Of a stretch of 64,000 bases of DNA, positions 24,637-33,373 are shown in pieces. The notes under the pieces were generated by a model. It had not been told where the DNA came from and did not search any database. It saw only the letters and a list, made by a program, of their open reading frames with translations. The position numbers and the translations under genes are program-made. This DNA is from Planomicrobium sp. YIM 101495. Its GTDB lineage: Bacteria > Bacillota > Bacilli > Bacillales_A > Planococcaceae. The DNA is taken from the NCBI RefSeq assembly GCF_009707665.1, contig NZ_WLZW01000003.1, positions 124,001 through 188,000 on the forward strand, in the 5' to 3' direction. The first letter of the stretch is position 1. Each line of letters begins with the position of its first letter.

Positions 24637-25127
24637 GAGCATTAAAGTCATCATGATGACGGGCGACAACGAGCGGGCCGCGCAGGCGATCGGCAAAGAA
24701 GTCGGTGTCGATGCGGTGATTTCGGAAGTGCTACCGGAAGGGCAAAGCGGATGAAGTGAAGAAACTGCAGCAGCAAGGCAAGAAAGTGGCGATGGTCGGT
24801 GACGGCATCAACGACGCACCGGCATTGGCCGTATCCGATATCGGCATGGCGATCGGCACGGGTACAGATGTGGCGATGGAAGCAGCGGATATTACACTGA
24901 TCCGCGGCGACTTGAACAGCATTGCGGATGCAATCATCATGAGCCGCAAAACGATGCGCAACATCAAACAGAACCTGTTCTGGGCTTTCGCTTACAATAC
25001 AGTGGGCATCCCGATTGCCGCCATCGGCCTGCTCGCGCCTTGGGTTGCCGGGGCCGCAATGGCCTTCAGTTCCGTGTCGGTCGTTTTGAACTCGCTTCGT
25101 CTGCAACGAGTGAAATTGGAAAAGTAA
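24637..25127 (+). pseudogene. copA: Remnant of a Cu(I)-exporting ATPase gene (copA)
   Basis: Only the C-terminal part of a CopA-like ATPase remains. The first piece reads SIKVIMMTGDNERAAQAIGKEVG up to LPEG. One extra G in the GGG at 24740-24742 shifts the frame, and the second piece continues with [25 protein letters not shown] to the normal end ([13 protein letters not shown]). The whole N-terminal two-thirds (metal domains, CPC helix, phosphorylation site) is missing; unrelated sequence joins just before 24637. It is dead as an exporter. The intact copB downstream may have replaced it. Confidence 0.88.
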
Positions 25128-25268
25128 AGGTATATATAGAAGGAAATCATAAAAGGAAGGCCTAAAGCGAAGGTGCATTGCTTTTGGCCTTTTTCTTTCA
25201 AAGTAATGAAGACAAGGGGGAGATGGCTCAAGGAATGCTAAGAGAAACTAAAAGTTTAACGAAATTTC

Positions 25269-25379
25269 ATGTTTGATATTCTAACTATCATTTTGCTCTT
25301 CATTATGTTTGAAGTCAGTATTGTCGTCTCCAGTTGGACCTTAAAACGTTCAAACAAAAAACGGGCAGAACGGCTATAA
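25269..25379 (+). CDS. Possible 36-residue single-helix membrane protein
   Basis: The frame from the ATG at 25269 has a helix (residues 2-24) followed by a basic tail (TLKRSNKKRAERL), a topology typical of small membrane proteins. No clear ribosome-binding site is visible, so the call is weak. It lies in the gap between the copA remnant and copB. Confidence 0.3.
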   Translation: MFDILTIILLFIMFEVSIVVSSWTLKRSNKKRAERL

Positions 25380-25475
25380 TGGGGTCATTGAACAGATAGA
25401 TTATTCTCGTCATTAATAACGGAAGTAAAGTATAAATGGCATAAGGAAGTAACTATTTTGAAGGAGGCGTACTTA

Positions 25476-27605
25476 ATGACTAAAAATGAAAAAGACCAAC
25501 ACCATCATCACGATGAACAGGCAGATGACCATAAGATGGACCATTCTGAACATTTTGGGCATTCTTACCATGAAGATCAAGTGGAAGAAGGCATTCATAA
25601 CGACAGCAATCCTTCCAAAATTCATGATGATCATGCCCACCACAATCATAGTAGTCATGATCACAGTGGACATGAACATCACCACCACGGAAACTTCAAA
25701 GAAATTTTTCTGAAGTCGCTGCCCTTGGGCATTGTCATTTTGTTATTGTCGCCGATGATGGACGTTCGGCTTCCCTTTCAATTCACCTTCCCTTACTCGG
25801 ACATTGTTGTCGCGGTATTAGCGACTATATTGCTGATTTATGGCGGAAAACCCTTCTATCAAGGGGCAATCGCTGAATTCAAGGAAAAAGCGCCAGGCAT
25901 GATGGCCCTTATTTCTTTGGGACTGTCCGTTTCTTACTTATATAGCATTTATGCAGTGCTGGCACGTTATGTGACAGGTGAGCACGTTATGGAATTTTTC
26001 TTTGAATTTGCTTCCTTGCTGCTGATCATGCTCCTTGGCCACTGGATTGAAATGAAAGCGGTGGGAGACGCAGGGGATGCGCAACAATCACTCGCTGAAC
26101 TTATGCCGAAAGATGCACATGTAGTAGTGGAAGACGATGCCATTGAGACACGTCCGGTAGCCGATTTAAAAGTCGGAGATCTTGTACGTATTCAGGCTGG
26201 CGAAAACGTTCCGGCTGATGGCATCATCGAACGAGGAGATTCCCGTATCAATGAAGCCTTATTAACAGGAGAATCCAAGCCTGTTGTAAAAGGAGTTGGA
26301 GACAAAGTAATCGGCGGTTCTACAAACGGAGAAGGGGTTTTGTACTTGGAAGTACAGGAAACAGGCGACCGGTCTTTCATTTCTCAAGTTCAAACCTTGA
26401 TTAAACAGGCTCAAGCTCAGCCTTCCAGAGCTGAAAATCTGGCTCAAAAAGTAGCCGGCTGGCTGTTTTATATCGCAATTGCAGCGGCCGTCATCGCTTT
26501 TGTCGTATGGCTGTATATTTCAGACATTCAAACAGCCATTCTGTTTACGGTTACAACATTAGTCATCGCTTGTCCGCATGCCCTTGGCCTTGCCATTCCT
26601 TTAGTAATTGCACGAAGCACAAGTTTGGGAGCAAGCCGCGGGCTGTTGGTGAAAGACCGGGAAGCGTTGGAACTGGCAAACAAGGCAGATGTAATGATAC
26701 TGGATAAAACAGGCACATTGACTACAGGGGAATTTAAAGTATTGAGCATGGAAACACTGGATGGCCAGCATAACGAAGCTGAAATCGCGGCCCTTATGGC
26801 AGGGATTGAAGGCGGATCCAGCCACCCAATCGCCCAGTCGATCGTCCATTACGCTGAGAAACAAGGGATTCAGCCTGTCCGCTTTGATTCGATTGATGTC
26901 GTGTCGGGTGCCGGCGTGGAAGGAAACGCCAATGGACGCAAATACGAATTGATCAGCCAAAAGGCATTTGGAAAAGATGTGGCGGTGGATATTCCGAAAG
27001 GGGCCACAGTAAGCATACTGATTGAAGACGGGAAACCCATCGGTACGGTCGCATTAGGTGATGAATTAAAAGAAACGAGTAAAACGCTGATACAAGCATT
27101 GAAACATAACGGTATACAACCGATTATGGCGACGGGTGACAATGAAACGGCGGCACAAGGGGTGGCTGAAGAACTGGGTATTGAATACAGAGCCAATCAA
27201 TCCCCACAAGATAAATATGAGTTAGTGGGATCACTAAAAAATAAAGGGCAAACTGTCATCATGGTCGGCGATGGTGTAAACGATGCACCTTCCCTTGCAA
27301 TTGCAGATGTTGGCATAGCAGTCGGTGCCGGAACTCAAGTCGCCATCGATTCCGCTGATGTGATTTTGACTCAGTCGGATCCGGGAGATATAGAATCCTT
27401 TATCGAATTGGCTAATAAAACAACCAGTAAAATGAATCAAAACCTCGTATGGGGAGCCGGTTATAATTTTATTGCGATTCCTATAGCTGCAGGGGTTTTA
27501 GCCTTCATCGGGATTACCTTGGCTCCTGCAGCAGGAGCGGTTCTGATGTCCGTGTCCACTGTTATCGTGGCCGTCAATGCCATGACATTAAAACTAAAGA
27601 ATTAG
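25476..27605 (+). CDS. copB: Copper-exporting P-type ATPase CopB (CPH class)
   Basis: 709 residues from the ATG at 25476, which follows GAAGGAGGCG. The first 70 residues are very rich in His, Asp and Met instead of carrying a Cys-type HMA domain. The transport helix reads IACPHALGLAIP, the CPH motif of the P1B-3 (CopB) class. TGES, DKTGTLTTG, TGDN and [11 protein letters not shown] are intact. CopB exports Cu(II)/Cu(I) from the cytoplasm and in Firmicutes often travels on mobile copper islands. It has its own leader with no FNR-type box; a terminator follows. Confidence 0.93.
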   Translation: MTKNEKDQHHHHDEQADDHKMDHSEHFGHSYHEDQVEEGIHNDSNPSKIHDDHAHHNHSSHDHSGHEHHHHGNFKEIFLKSLPLGIVILLLSPMMDVRLPFQFTFPYSDIVVAVLATILLIYGGKPFYQGAIAEFKEKAPGMMALISLGLSVSYLYSIYAVLARYVTGEHVMEFFFEFASLLLIMLLGHWIEMKAVGDAGDAQQSLAELMPKDAHVVVEDDAIETRPVADLKVGDLVRIQAGENVPADGIIERGDSRINEALLTGESKPVVKGVGDKVIGGSTNGEGVLYLEVQETGDRSFISQVQTLIKQAQAQPSRAENLAQKVAGWLFYIAIAAAVIAFVVWLYISDIQTAILFTVTTLVIACPHALGLAIPLVIARSTSLGASRGLLVKDREALELANKADVMILDKTGTLTTGEFKVLSMETLDGQHNEAEIAALMAGIEGGSSHPIAQSIVHYAEKQGIQPVRFDSIDVVSGAGVEGNANGRKYELISQKAFGKDVAVDIPKGATVSILIEDGKPIGTVALGDELKETSKTLIQALKHNGIQPIMATGDNETAAQGVAEELGIEYRANQSPQDKYELVGSLKNKGQTVIMVGDGVNDAPSLAIADVGIAVGAGTQVAIDSADVILTQSDPGDIESFIELANKTTSKMNQNLVWGAGYNFIAIPIAAGVLAFIGITLAPAAGAVLMSVSTVIVAVNAMTLKLKN

Positions 27606-27644
27606 ATCTGTTCAACACAGTGTTTAATAGTCGTACATGAAAAG

Positions 27645-27694
27645 TGCTGCCTCCCAAAAGTTGAATTTTCTTTAACCTTGGGGGCACAGTTTTG
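27645..27694 (+). terminator. Probable terminator after copB
   Basis: TGCCTCCCAA and CTTGGGGGCA form a stem with one bulge and a loop of about 18 bases, followed by CAGTTTTG. Confidence 0.6.
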
Positions 27695-27751
27695 TATTAG
27701 GCTAAAGTCAAGCAGAGGTTTGAAGATTTTGGATAATTAATATAGTTTTTT

Positions 27752-27779
27752 AGTTAACATATGAGGGATTATCGGAAGC
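27752..27779 (+). other. dif-like Xer recombination site S4
   Basis: Left arm AGTTAACATAT (27752-27762), spacer GAGGGA, right arm TTATCGGAAGC (27769-27779). Its spacer and right arm are identical to S2. It marks the right end of the copper/oxidase block. Confidence 0.78.
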
Positions 27780-27877
27780 AGGAAACATCAAACTGTATTC
27801 TATTCGTATCCAGACTCTTCATTCCCATAAGAGATCTCCTTATAACACCAATACTTCGGGAGAACTTCAAAAATCAA

Positions 27878-27924
27878 AAGAAGACCTCCAACCGGTGATA
27901 AATCACTGGTTGGAGGTCTTCTTT
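27878..27924 (-). terminator. Terminator of the minus-strand membrane protein gene
   Basis: AAGAAGACCTCCAACC (27878-27893) pairs perfectly with 27908-27923, with an inner GTGAT/ATCAC stem. T residues follow on the minus strand. Confidence 0.8.
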
Positions 27925-27942
27925 GGTATATCGGTAAGTTGG

Positions 27943-28353
27943 TTAAATGGCTGCAAGTATTAAGCCGAGCGAAGCATAGATGATGACGGTGAAAAATACA
28001 CCCGTCATCTGCACCAAGGGAAAAAACATTCTGGGCCTCGATTCCCAATTTACGGGAGCCGGAAAAGGCTGAGCGGCATGTACAAAAAGCCGGAGAGCAT
28101 AAATAAAACCAAATAGATATTGCTTTGGAGATAGATGCACTTTGCGCAAAATATTCCCAACTTCGGCAGTCCAGATAGTGTAGCGTTTTGTCCACATTAT
28201 ATAAGGAATCACATAGAAAAAAACGTTTAAGAACACGGGCTGGGATGCTAACGGCGAAACAATGTACAGCAGGATCAAACCGGCGGCCATCAGAATCAGA
28301 TTCGACATGATCATTCCCGTTTTCACCACTTGAGCCCATATTATTTTTGCCAT
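27943..28353 (-). CDS. Hypothetical multi-helix membrane protein
   Basis: 136 residues with about four hydrophobic helices (near 10-32, 38-56, 80-95 and 112-135). The central loop has KRYTIWTAEVGNILRKVHLSPKQY. I do not recognise a domain. It is divergent from the Rrf2-YhgE operon, with a gap of 194 bases, and ends at a strong terminator just inside dif-like site S4. Its content gives no clue to substrate. Confidence 0.6.
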   Translation of the reverse strand: MAKIIWAQVVKTGMIMSNLILMAAGLILLYIVSPLASQPVFLNVFFYVIPYIMWTKRYTIWTAEVGNILRKVHLSPKQYLFGFIYALRLFVHAAQPFPAPVNWESRPRMFFPLVQMTGVFFTVIIYASLGLILAAI

Positions 28354-28493
28354 TGTTTTCTCATGTGCATTGCCGTCCTATGGAGACGGGGGAGTGCAGC
28401 TGCAAATTTGCTTGTTGTCTTTTTGTTTCTTGGCATTAAAAAAATTTGGCCCACCGCTTGCATTTTCCTAGAAAAGGAGTAAAATTTCTAACT

Positions 28494-28508
28494 GGATATA
28501 CAATGTCC
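28494..28508 (+). promoter_or_regulatory. Probable Rrf2-type operator
   Basis: The imperfect inverted repeat GGATAT-ACA-ATGTCC is followed by a further GGATAT at 28514. It lies 40 bases upstream of the Rrf2 gene start, where an autoregulatory site would be expected. Confidence 0.5.
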
Positions 28509-28547
28509 ATAATGGATATTAGAAGTAGATGAAAAGAGGTTCTTCAT

Positions 28548-29054
28548 ATGCAATTGACAAAAGGTGTCGAACAGGGAATTTGCATTGTTGTATTGCTTGC
28601 CACACAGGAAAGCAGTGCTCCACTTGCTTCGGACGAAATCAGTCGCAGACTGGGTGTGTCACCTTCCTATATGAAAAAGATTACGAGAAAATTGGTTGTG
28701 CAAGGAGTTGTCGTGTCGGTTCCAGGTAATAATGGCGGTATTTCTCTTGCGAAAGCCGCAACGGATATTACGCTGCTCGATGTTATTGAAGCAATGGAAG
28801 GTCCTATTCGGATGTACCCGGATACGGGCTTGATCAGCCTCGCTTTTCATGAAGGCAAATATGCTCAAAAAGGGCAGGAACTTCTTCGCAATGTATTTTC
28901 ACAAGGAGACCGTTTACTGGTTGAATATTTCTCCAAAGTGACAGCGGCTGACCTTTTGAAAGAAGGGCTGGGAATGTCGGATTTGCCGACATTGAACTGG
29001 AATCGGGAAACTTTAAGTGATGTATTAGATAAAGAACAGGATGATTTTAAGTGA
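28548..29054 (+). CDS. Rrf2-family transcription regulator
   Basis: 168 residues. The N-terminal winged helix matches Rrf2 proteins (GVEQGICIVVLLA, then EISRRLGVSPSYMKKITRKLV, then the wing VPGNNGGISLAK). The three-Cys iron-sulfur cluster motif of NsrR/IscR is absent, so it is a cluster-free member sensing something else. Its stop overlaps the GTG start of the yhgE-like gene by 4 bases, so it most likely regulates that membrane protein and itself. Confidence 0.88.
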   Translation: MQLTKGVEQGICIVVLLATQESSAPLASDEISRRLGVSPSYMKKITRKLVVQGVVVSVPGNNGGISLAKAATDITLLDVIEAMEGPIRMYPDTGLISLAFHEGKYAQKGQELLRNVFSQGDRLLVEYFSKVTAADLLKEGLGMSDLPTLNWNRETLSDVLDKEQDDFK

Positions 29055-31894
29055 AAATGCTGAAACAGGAATGGAAACAATTACTGGCCAAACCACTTTT
29101 GCTCGGAACAATGATTGTCATGATGTTTATACCGATTATTTATGCTGGTTTTTTTCTCGGTTCTTCATGGGATCCATATGGTAAAACAGAGCGGTTGCCA
29201 GTCGCAGTCGTCAACGAGGATATCCCTTCCGAATATGAAGGCAACATATTTGCGGTGGGAGATGAATTGGTTGAAAACCTAAAAGAAAATGAAGCGCTCG
29301 AATGGCATTTTACGGATGCCGAAACAGCTGAAAAAGGAATGGATGATGGTACATACTTTATGGTTTTGACCATCCCGGCCAATTTTTCGGCAAATGCTGC
29401 TTCCGCTATGGGTGATGACCCCAAAGCCATGAATTTAGAGTATGAAACAAATCCCGGGCGTGGCTTCTTCATTGAAGCAGTCAGCAACCAGGCAACAATG
29501 AATATAAAAGAAGAAATCGCTGAAAATGTGACCAAAGAATATGTAAAAGCGATTTTTGGGCAAATTGAAACGCTGGGCGATGGTATAGGTGAGGCAGCTG
29601 ATGGTGCTGACCAGCTGAATAATGGATCAGTACAATTGCAAGAAGGAAATAGAGAATTGACTGCAGGTTTGAGTGAACTTTCAAAAGGCAGTTTGAGTTT
29701 CCAGGATGGTGCGGAGAAGCTGGAGATCGGTGTCAGCCAGTTTGCGGGTGGCCTATCAACTTTGGATCATGGGGCTGATCAGCTAGCCAAAGGGATTCTT
29801 GAGTATACCAACGGGGTGGCCAGCCTGCGGGACGGGGCAATTGGCTTGTCGGAAGGAACTGCTGAGTTGGATAATAACGGTTCGGTTCTTTTGGAAGGTA
29901 CGGAAAATCTGTCAGAAGGACTGGCATCTTTTGTACCGGGAGCTGAGCAATTGAGCGATGGACTTTCAGAAACGCAGCAAGGCAGTGCCAGATTAGATAA
30001 CGGTTTGCATGAGTTGCAGTCGAAAACCAGCGAATTGGCGAACGATTCTTCTGGTATCCAGCAGTTGGTATCGGGCCAAGTTGCACTGGGCGATGGTCTG
30101 GCAGATTTGGCAGCGGGCAGTTCGGCACTTCAGGATGGATTGAAGGAATTGGATAAGGGTCTCCCTGCGGCTGAACAAATCGAGACACTGCAGGAAGGGC
30201 TTGCAGGAATTGAAAAAGGCATCAGTCAATTGAACGGCTCAGTTTCTGTAACGAACAACGGACAAGAAGCTTCAGCTCTCCAAGCGAATTTGGCGGCGGC
30301 CCAGCAAAATTTAAGTGAATTGCAGAACTCTGCCGCGTCTTCCTCATTGACTGCGTTACAGTCGGCACCAGTTTATGGCAATTTGACTGAAGAACAGCAG
30401 ACGGAATTGTCAGCTGCTGTAAGCGGGAGTGCTGCAGAACAATCAACATTACAGCAAGCGTCGATTGAAGCGCTTGCCGGAAACCTGGCTGCTGTATCAT
30501 CCGGTTTGAACGAACAGATTATCCCAGCTTTCGAATCATTGGGTTCATTGCCGGAGCAAATCACGAACTTGAAGAATCTAGTTGACCAGGTGAATCCCGG
30601 TGCGAGCGAAGCACTGGGCGGTTATTCGGTTGTCCACAATACGCTTACAGGCCAACTTATACCGGGTGCAGTTTCTCTCGGTGAAGGAGCAGGGGAAGCT
30701 GTGCAAGGCAGTGCAGAATTGCAGGCAGGGGCAGAACAGGCTGCAGAGAGTCTTCCTCAGCTCGCGGCTGCAGTCGATGGATTGGCACAAGGCAGTTCCA
30801 TCCTGAACGAAGGCGTCTCTTCACTGTCAGCAGGTTCAGTGGAACTTGTTGATGGAGCTGGTGCATTGCAACAGGGCTCATTGAAATTAGAAAAAGGAGC
30901 TGCTGCCTATACCGCCGGAGTGTCAGCTGCGGCAGAAGGGGCAGGCCAGATTCAACAAGGAGCCGGTCAATTAGCTGCCAATTCAGCAAAACTGAATTCT
31001 GGTGCCGATGAATTGGCGGATGGAACAAAACGTCTGACAGAAGCAGTTCCGGAACTTTCCGGTGGAGTAAATGAACTTGCCAGTGGCGCAGGTGAACTTC
31101 GTAAAGGTGCAAGTGAGCTCCAGAACGGTTCGGGAAAACTGGGCGAAGGCATCAGCCGTTTGGAGGAAGGATCCTTTGAGCTCGCTGCGAGTCTGTCGGA
31201 AGGAGCAGCCGACTTGGAAGGCATCCAAGTCGAAGATGAAAATTTTGACATGATTGCAGCTCCGGCAACAGCTACCGAAAGCCAGCGCAGCGAAGTGCCG
31301 AACTATGGCCATGCACTGGCACCTTATATTTTATCGCTGGGTCTTTTCGTTGGAGCTTTGTCATTCAACATCGTGTTCCCGATTAATGCCCCGGCAGGAC
31401 GGTCCACTTCGGGCACGGCATGGTGGTTAAGCAAATTCTCGCTTGGGTTTGTTCAGGCAACTGCAGCTGCATTGATAGTTGACGCTATCATGCTGTTCGG
31501 TTTTCAGCTGCAAGTGGAACATACAGGTGAGTTCATAGCAATCTCCATCGTCACTTCACTCACTTATATGTTCCTGATCATGTTCCTGGGGATGACTTTC
31601 GGAAATCCTGGACGATTCGTTGCCATGATTCTGCTGGTCCTGCAATTGGGAGCGAGCGGAGGCATGTTCCCGGTAGAGTTGACGAACGGTTTCTTCCGCA
31701 GTGTGCACGATTTTGTTCCGATGAGCTATGCGGTTGTCGGATTCCGGGAAGCGATGTCTTCCGCGTATGGAAGCGGAACATTTATCATGAGCATTGCTAT
31801 CCTCGGAATATTCTTCCTAGGCTTTAATGCCTTGCTCTGGCTCGCGCTTAGTATACGGAGCCGCAGAGCATTCAAGCTGGCGGAAGAAAGCTGA
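29051..31894 (+). CDS. YhgE/Pip-family large membrane protein
   Basis: 947 residues. One N-terminal helix (about 18-38) precedes the YhgE/Pip domain (VAVVNEDIPSEYEG). A long extracytoplasmic region (about 175-720) follows, made of many short repeats of the type L-x-x-G-[AS]-x-x-L predicted to form a helical stalk. The C-terminus has five or so helices starting near residue 750. Relatives include the phage-infection protein Pip and ABC-2-like exporters. The GTG start overlaps the Rrf2 stop (GTGA); an ATG two codons on is an alternative. The cargo is unknown. Confidence 0.9.
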   Translation: MKMLKQEWKQLLAKPLLLGTMIVMMFIPIIYAGFFLGSSWDPYGKTERLPVAVVNEDIPSEYEGNIFAVGDELVENLKENEALEWHFTDAETAEKGMDDGTYFMVLTIPANFSANAASAMGDDPKAMNLEYETNPGRGFFIEAVSNQATMNIKEEIAENVTKEYVKAIFGQIETLGDGIGEAADGADQLNNGSVQLQEGNRELTAGLSELSKGSLSFQDGAEKLEIGVSQFAGGLSTLDHGADQLAKGILEYTNGVASLRDGAIGLSEGTAELDNNGSVLLEGTENLSEGLASFVPGAEQLSDGLSETQQGSARLDNGLHELQSKTSELANDSSGIQQLVSGQVALGDGLADLAAGSSALQDGLKELDKGLPAAEQIETLQEGLAGIEKGISQLNGSVSVTNNGQEASALQANLAAAQQNLSELQNSAASSSLTALQSAPVYGNLTEEQQTELSAAVSGSAAEQSTLQQASIEALAGNLAAVSSGLNEQIIPAFESLGSLPEQITNLKNLVDQVNPGASEALGGYSVVHNTLTGQLIPGAVSLGEGAGEAVQGSAELQAGAEQAAESLPQLAAAVDGLAQGSSILNEGVSSLSAGSVELVDGAGALQQGSLKLEKGAAAYTAGVSAAAEGAGQIQQGAGQLAANSAKLNSGADELADGTKRLTEAVPELSGGVNELASGAGELRKGASELQNGSGKLGEGISRLEEGSFELAASLSEGAADLEGIQVEDENFDMIAAPATATESQRSEVPNYGHALAPYILSLGLFVGALSFNIVFPINAPAGRSTSGTAWWLSKFSLGFVQATAAALIVDAIMLFGFQLQVEHTGEFIAISIVTSLTYMFLIMFLGMTFGNPGRFVAMILLVLQLGASGGMFPVELTNGFFRSVHDFVPMSYAVVGFREAMSSAYGSGTFIMSIAILGIFFLGFNALLWLALSIRSRRAFKLAEES

Positions 31895-31976
31895 TCGGTT
31901 GGACATCAATTAATCCGAAATTCGTACGGTAATTTCCAAATTTTTATCAGAGGAAATGATGAAAAAGGTTAAATAA

Positions 31977-32026
31977 AAATGGAGAAAAGAGACTCATCCG
32001 TGAGTCTCTTTTCTCCATTTTGCTTT
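31977..32026. terminator. 20-bp perfect terminator stem
   Basis: 31977-31996 (ending GAGACTCA) pairs perfectly with 32001-32020 around TCCG. T-rich sequence follows on the plus strand, and A-rich sequence before it makes the hairpin bidirectional. Confidence 0.85.
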
Positions 32027-32031
32027 TCCGT

Positions 32032-32121
32032 TTACTCGGAAATATAAGACAGTGCTTTTATCGCTTGATCACATGTTTCCACCGTCGCGTTTGCTTTGGC
32101 GGATAATTCTTTCAGTGGGTG
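32032..32121 (-). pseudogene. C-terminal scrap of an unidentified gene
   Basis: On the minus strand, about 29 residues (PLKELSAKANATVETCDQAI...) read like the helical end of a real protein and stop just before the terminator at 31977-32026. The frame upstream of about 32121 is antisense to the VOC remnant and looks random. It is probably what is left of a gene cut at a recombination junction. Confidence 0.4.
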
Positions 32122-32428
32122 TAATAGATAATTTAGCTTTTCTTTGGATTGAAAAGGATAAAAGTTGGTTGGGTCTATGGGATACTGAAAAAGCAGAAGT
32201 AGAATATCATCCATCCATAAGGCACATCGCTTTTGAAGTATCAATTGAAGGATTGAAACATACTGTTGAATGGTTAAAAAACAGGGGATATGAACCGAGA
32301 AAGGCATTTGGTTTTGAACCGACGGAACTTTTTTTATGCCGAACAGTGATTTTGCACATGCCAAAATTCATTTCAATGAACCATATGGCAATAGTTTGGA
32401 ATTTATCTGTCAATTGGAAAACCCTTAA
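32121..32428 (+). pseudogene. Broken VOC/glyoxalase-family gene
   Basis: FLWIEKDKSWLGLWDTEKAEVEY, RHIAFEV and LKNRGYEPRKAFGF are typical of vicinal-oxygen-chelate proteins. The frame breaks near 32330 in a T-run (GAACTTTTTTTATG). The next frame continues SDFAHAKIHFNEPYGNSLEF and stops at 32426-32428. The N-terminal half of the fold is missing; the sequence before about 32121 belongs to something else. Both ends suggest deletion followed by decay. Confidence 0.75.
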
Positions 32429-32443
32429 ATGTACTATTACGAA
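32427..32443. repeat. Half-copy of the GTTCGTAAAAG palindrome
   Basis: AAATGTACTATTACGAAAG matches one half of the palindromic repeat with one mismatch, directly after the VOC remnant. Confidence 0.45.
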
Positions 32444-32535
32444 AGGTAATAATTAATTAACAATATTTAGAATGAACTGGATAAATCACGCGAGAGATGA
32501 TACGCTTACTTTAGATATTCGAAAACTGAATATAA

Positions 32536-32623
32536 AAACACTAGGGGAGTCTTTTGAGACTGAGACGGAGCAATCCGGACCCTTTGAACCTGATCTAGTT
32601 GAAACTAGCGTAGGGAAGTGGTT
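32536..32623 (+). ncRNA. TPP (thi-box) riboswitch before the thiazole operon
   Basis: Conserved elements appear in order: AGGGGAGTC, GACTGAGAC (the CUGAGA core), ACCCTTTGAACCTGATCTAG, then CTAGCGTAGGGAAGTGG. P1 is formed by CACT/AGTG. It binds thiamine pyrophosphate and would promote the terminator at 32658. It is 112 bases upstream of tenI. Confidence 0.95.
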
Positions 32624-32657
32624 GCTATGTATTTTATCTATTCTTAAAATATGATCG

Positions 32658-32688
32658 AAACCACTCCGTCGCTGGAGTGGTTTTTTTA
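32658..32688 (+). terminator. Riboswitch-controlled terminator
   Basis: AAACCACTCC (32658-32667) pairs with GGAGTGGTTT (32674-32683) followed by TTTTTT. The 5' arm is complementary to the riboswitch's 3' AGTGGTT, so an antiterminator is possible. Confidence 0.85.
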
Positions 32689-32734
32689 TTTGCCAGGTAT
32701 TTTTTATGCATTAAGGGAGTGAAGGAAAAAATAC

Positions 32735-33340
32735 ATGAAAACTAAAAAGTTGCATATTATCTCTACAGGAAGGCAAGAGCCGGAACAATTAGCAGATATC
32801 ATCGGCAGGATTCATTTTGACATCGATTTCATCCATCTTCGTGAAAAAACGAAAACAGCAAAAGAAGTATATAAGACGGTGGAGCTTTTAAAAAGCAAAA
32901 AAGTTCCTCTTTCAAAAATAATAATTAATGACCGGGCGGATGTTGCCTGTGTTTCAAATGTGAAAGGAGTTCACTTAGCCTATCATTCGCTGCCTGTTGA
33001 AATTGTAAAACGAAAATTTGAGGATTTGACAGTTGGCTGTTCCGTTCATTCCCTTGAAGAAGCTCAAATTGCCGAGCAGCAAGGTGCTGATTATGTAATA
33101 TTCGGCCATGTATATTCAACTCAATCCAAATCAGGACTCATTCCCAAAGGCTTAGAACAGTTGAGGTTCATTTCTGAATCAATTTCTATCCCAGTTATAG
33201 CGATTGGTGGAATAAAACCGACAAATAGTAGGGATGTTATCGAAGCGGGAGCACAAGGAGTCGCTGTAATGTCAGGGATATTGGAAGCAGAAAACCCTTC
33301 GCAGGCGGTACTGCAATATCGTTCCTATTTAACTAAATAA
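32735..33340 (+). CDS. tenI: Thiazole tautomerase TenI
   Basis: 201 residues with a ThiE-like TIM barrel. IDFIHLREKTKTAKE, IINDRADVA, VHLAYHSLP, GADYVIFGHVYST and IPVIAIGGIKP mark the phosphate- and substrate-binding loops. The active-site pattern (VHLAYHS instead of the ThiE VHLGQ-D) indicates TenI. TenI aromatises the thiazole phosphate product of ThiG rather than joining it to the pyrimidine. It is the first gene of the operon tenI-thiO-thiS-thiG-thiF, as in B. subtilis, and is preceded by the TPP riboswitch. Confidence 0.9.
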   Translation: MKTKKLHIISTGRQEPEQLADIIGRIHFDIDFIHLREKTKTAKEVYKTVELLKSKKVPLSKIIINDRADVACVSNVKGVHLAYHSLPVEIVKRKFEDLTVGCSVHSLEEAQIAEQQGADYVIFGHVYSTQSKSGLIPKGLEQLRFISESISIPVIAIGGIKPTNSRDVIEAGAQGVAVMSGILEAENPSQAVLQYRSYLTK

Positions 33341-33373
33341 TAGTTCGCTTGCAATGGTTAAGGAGAGATTTAA

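Noticed and set aside
25400..25436. Possible further dif-like site before copB
   Set aside because: Only the AACGGAAGT end matches; there is no XerD-type arm at the right distance.
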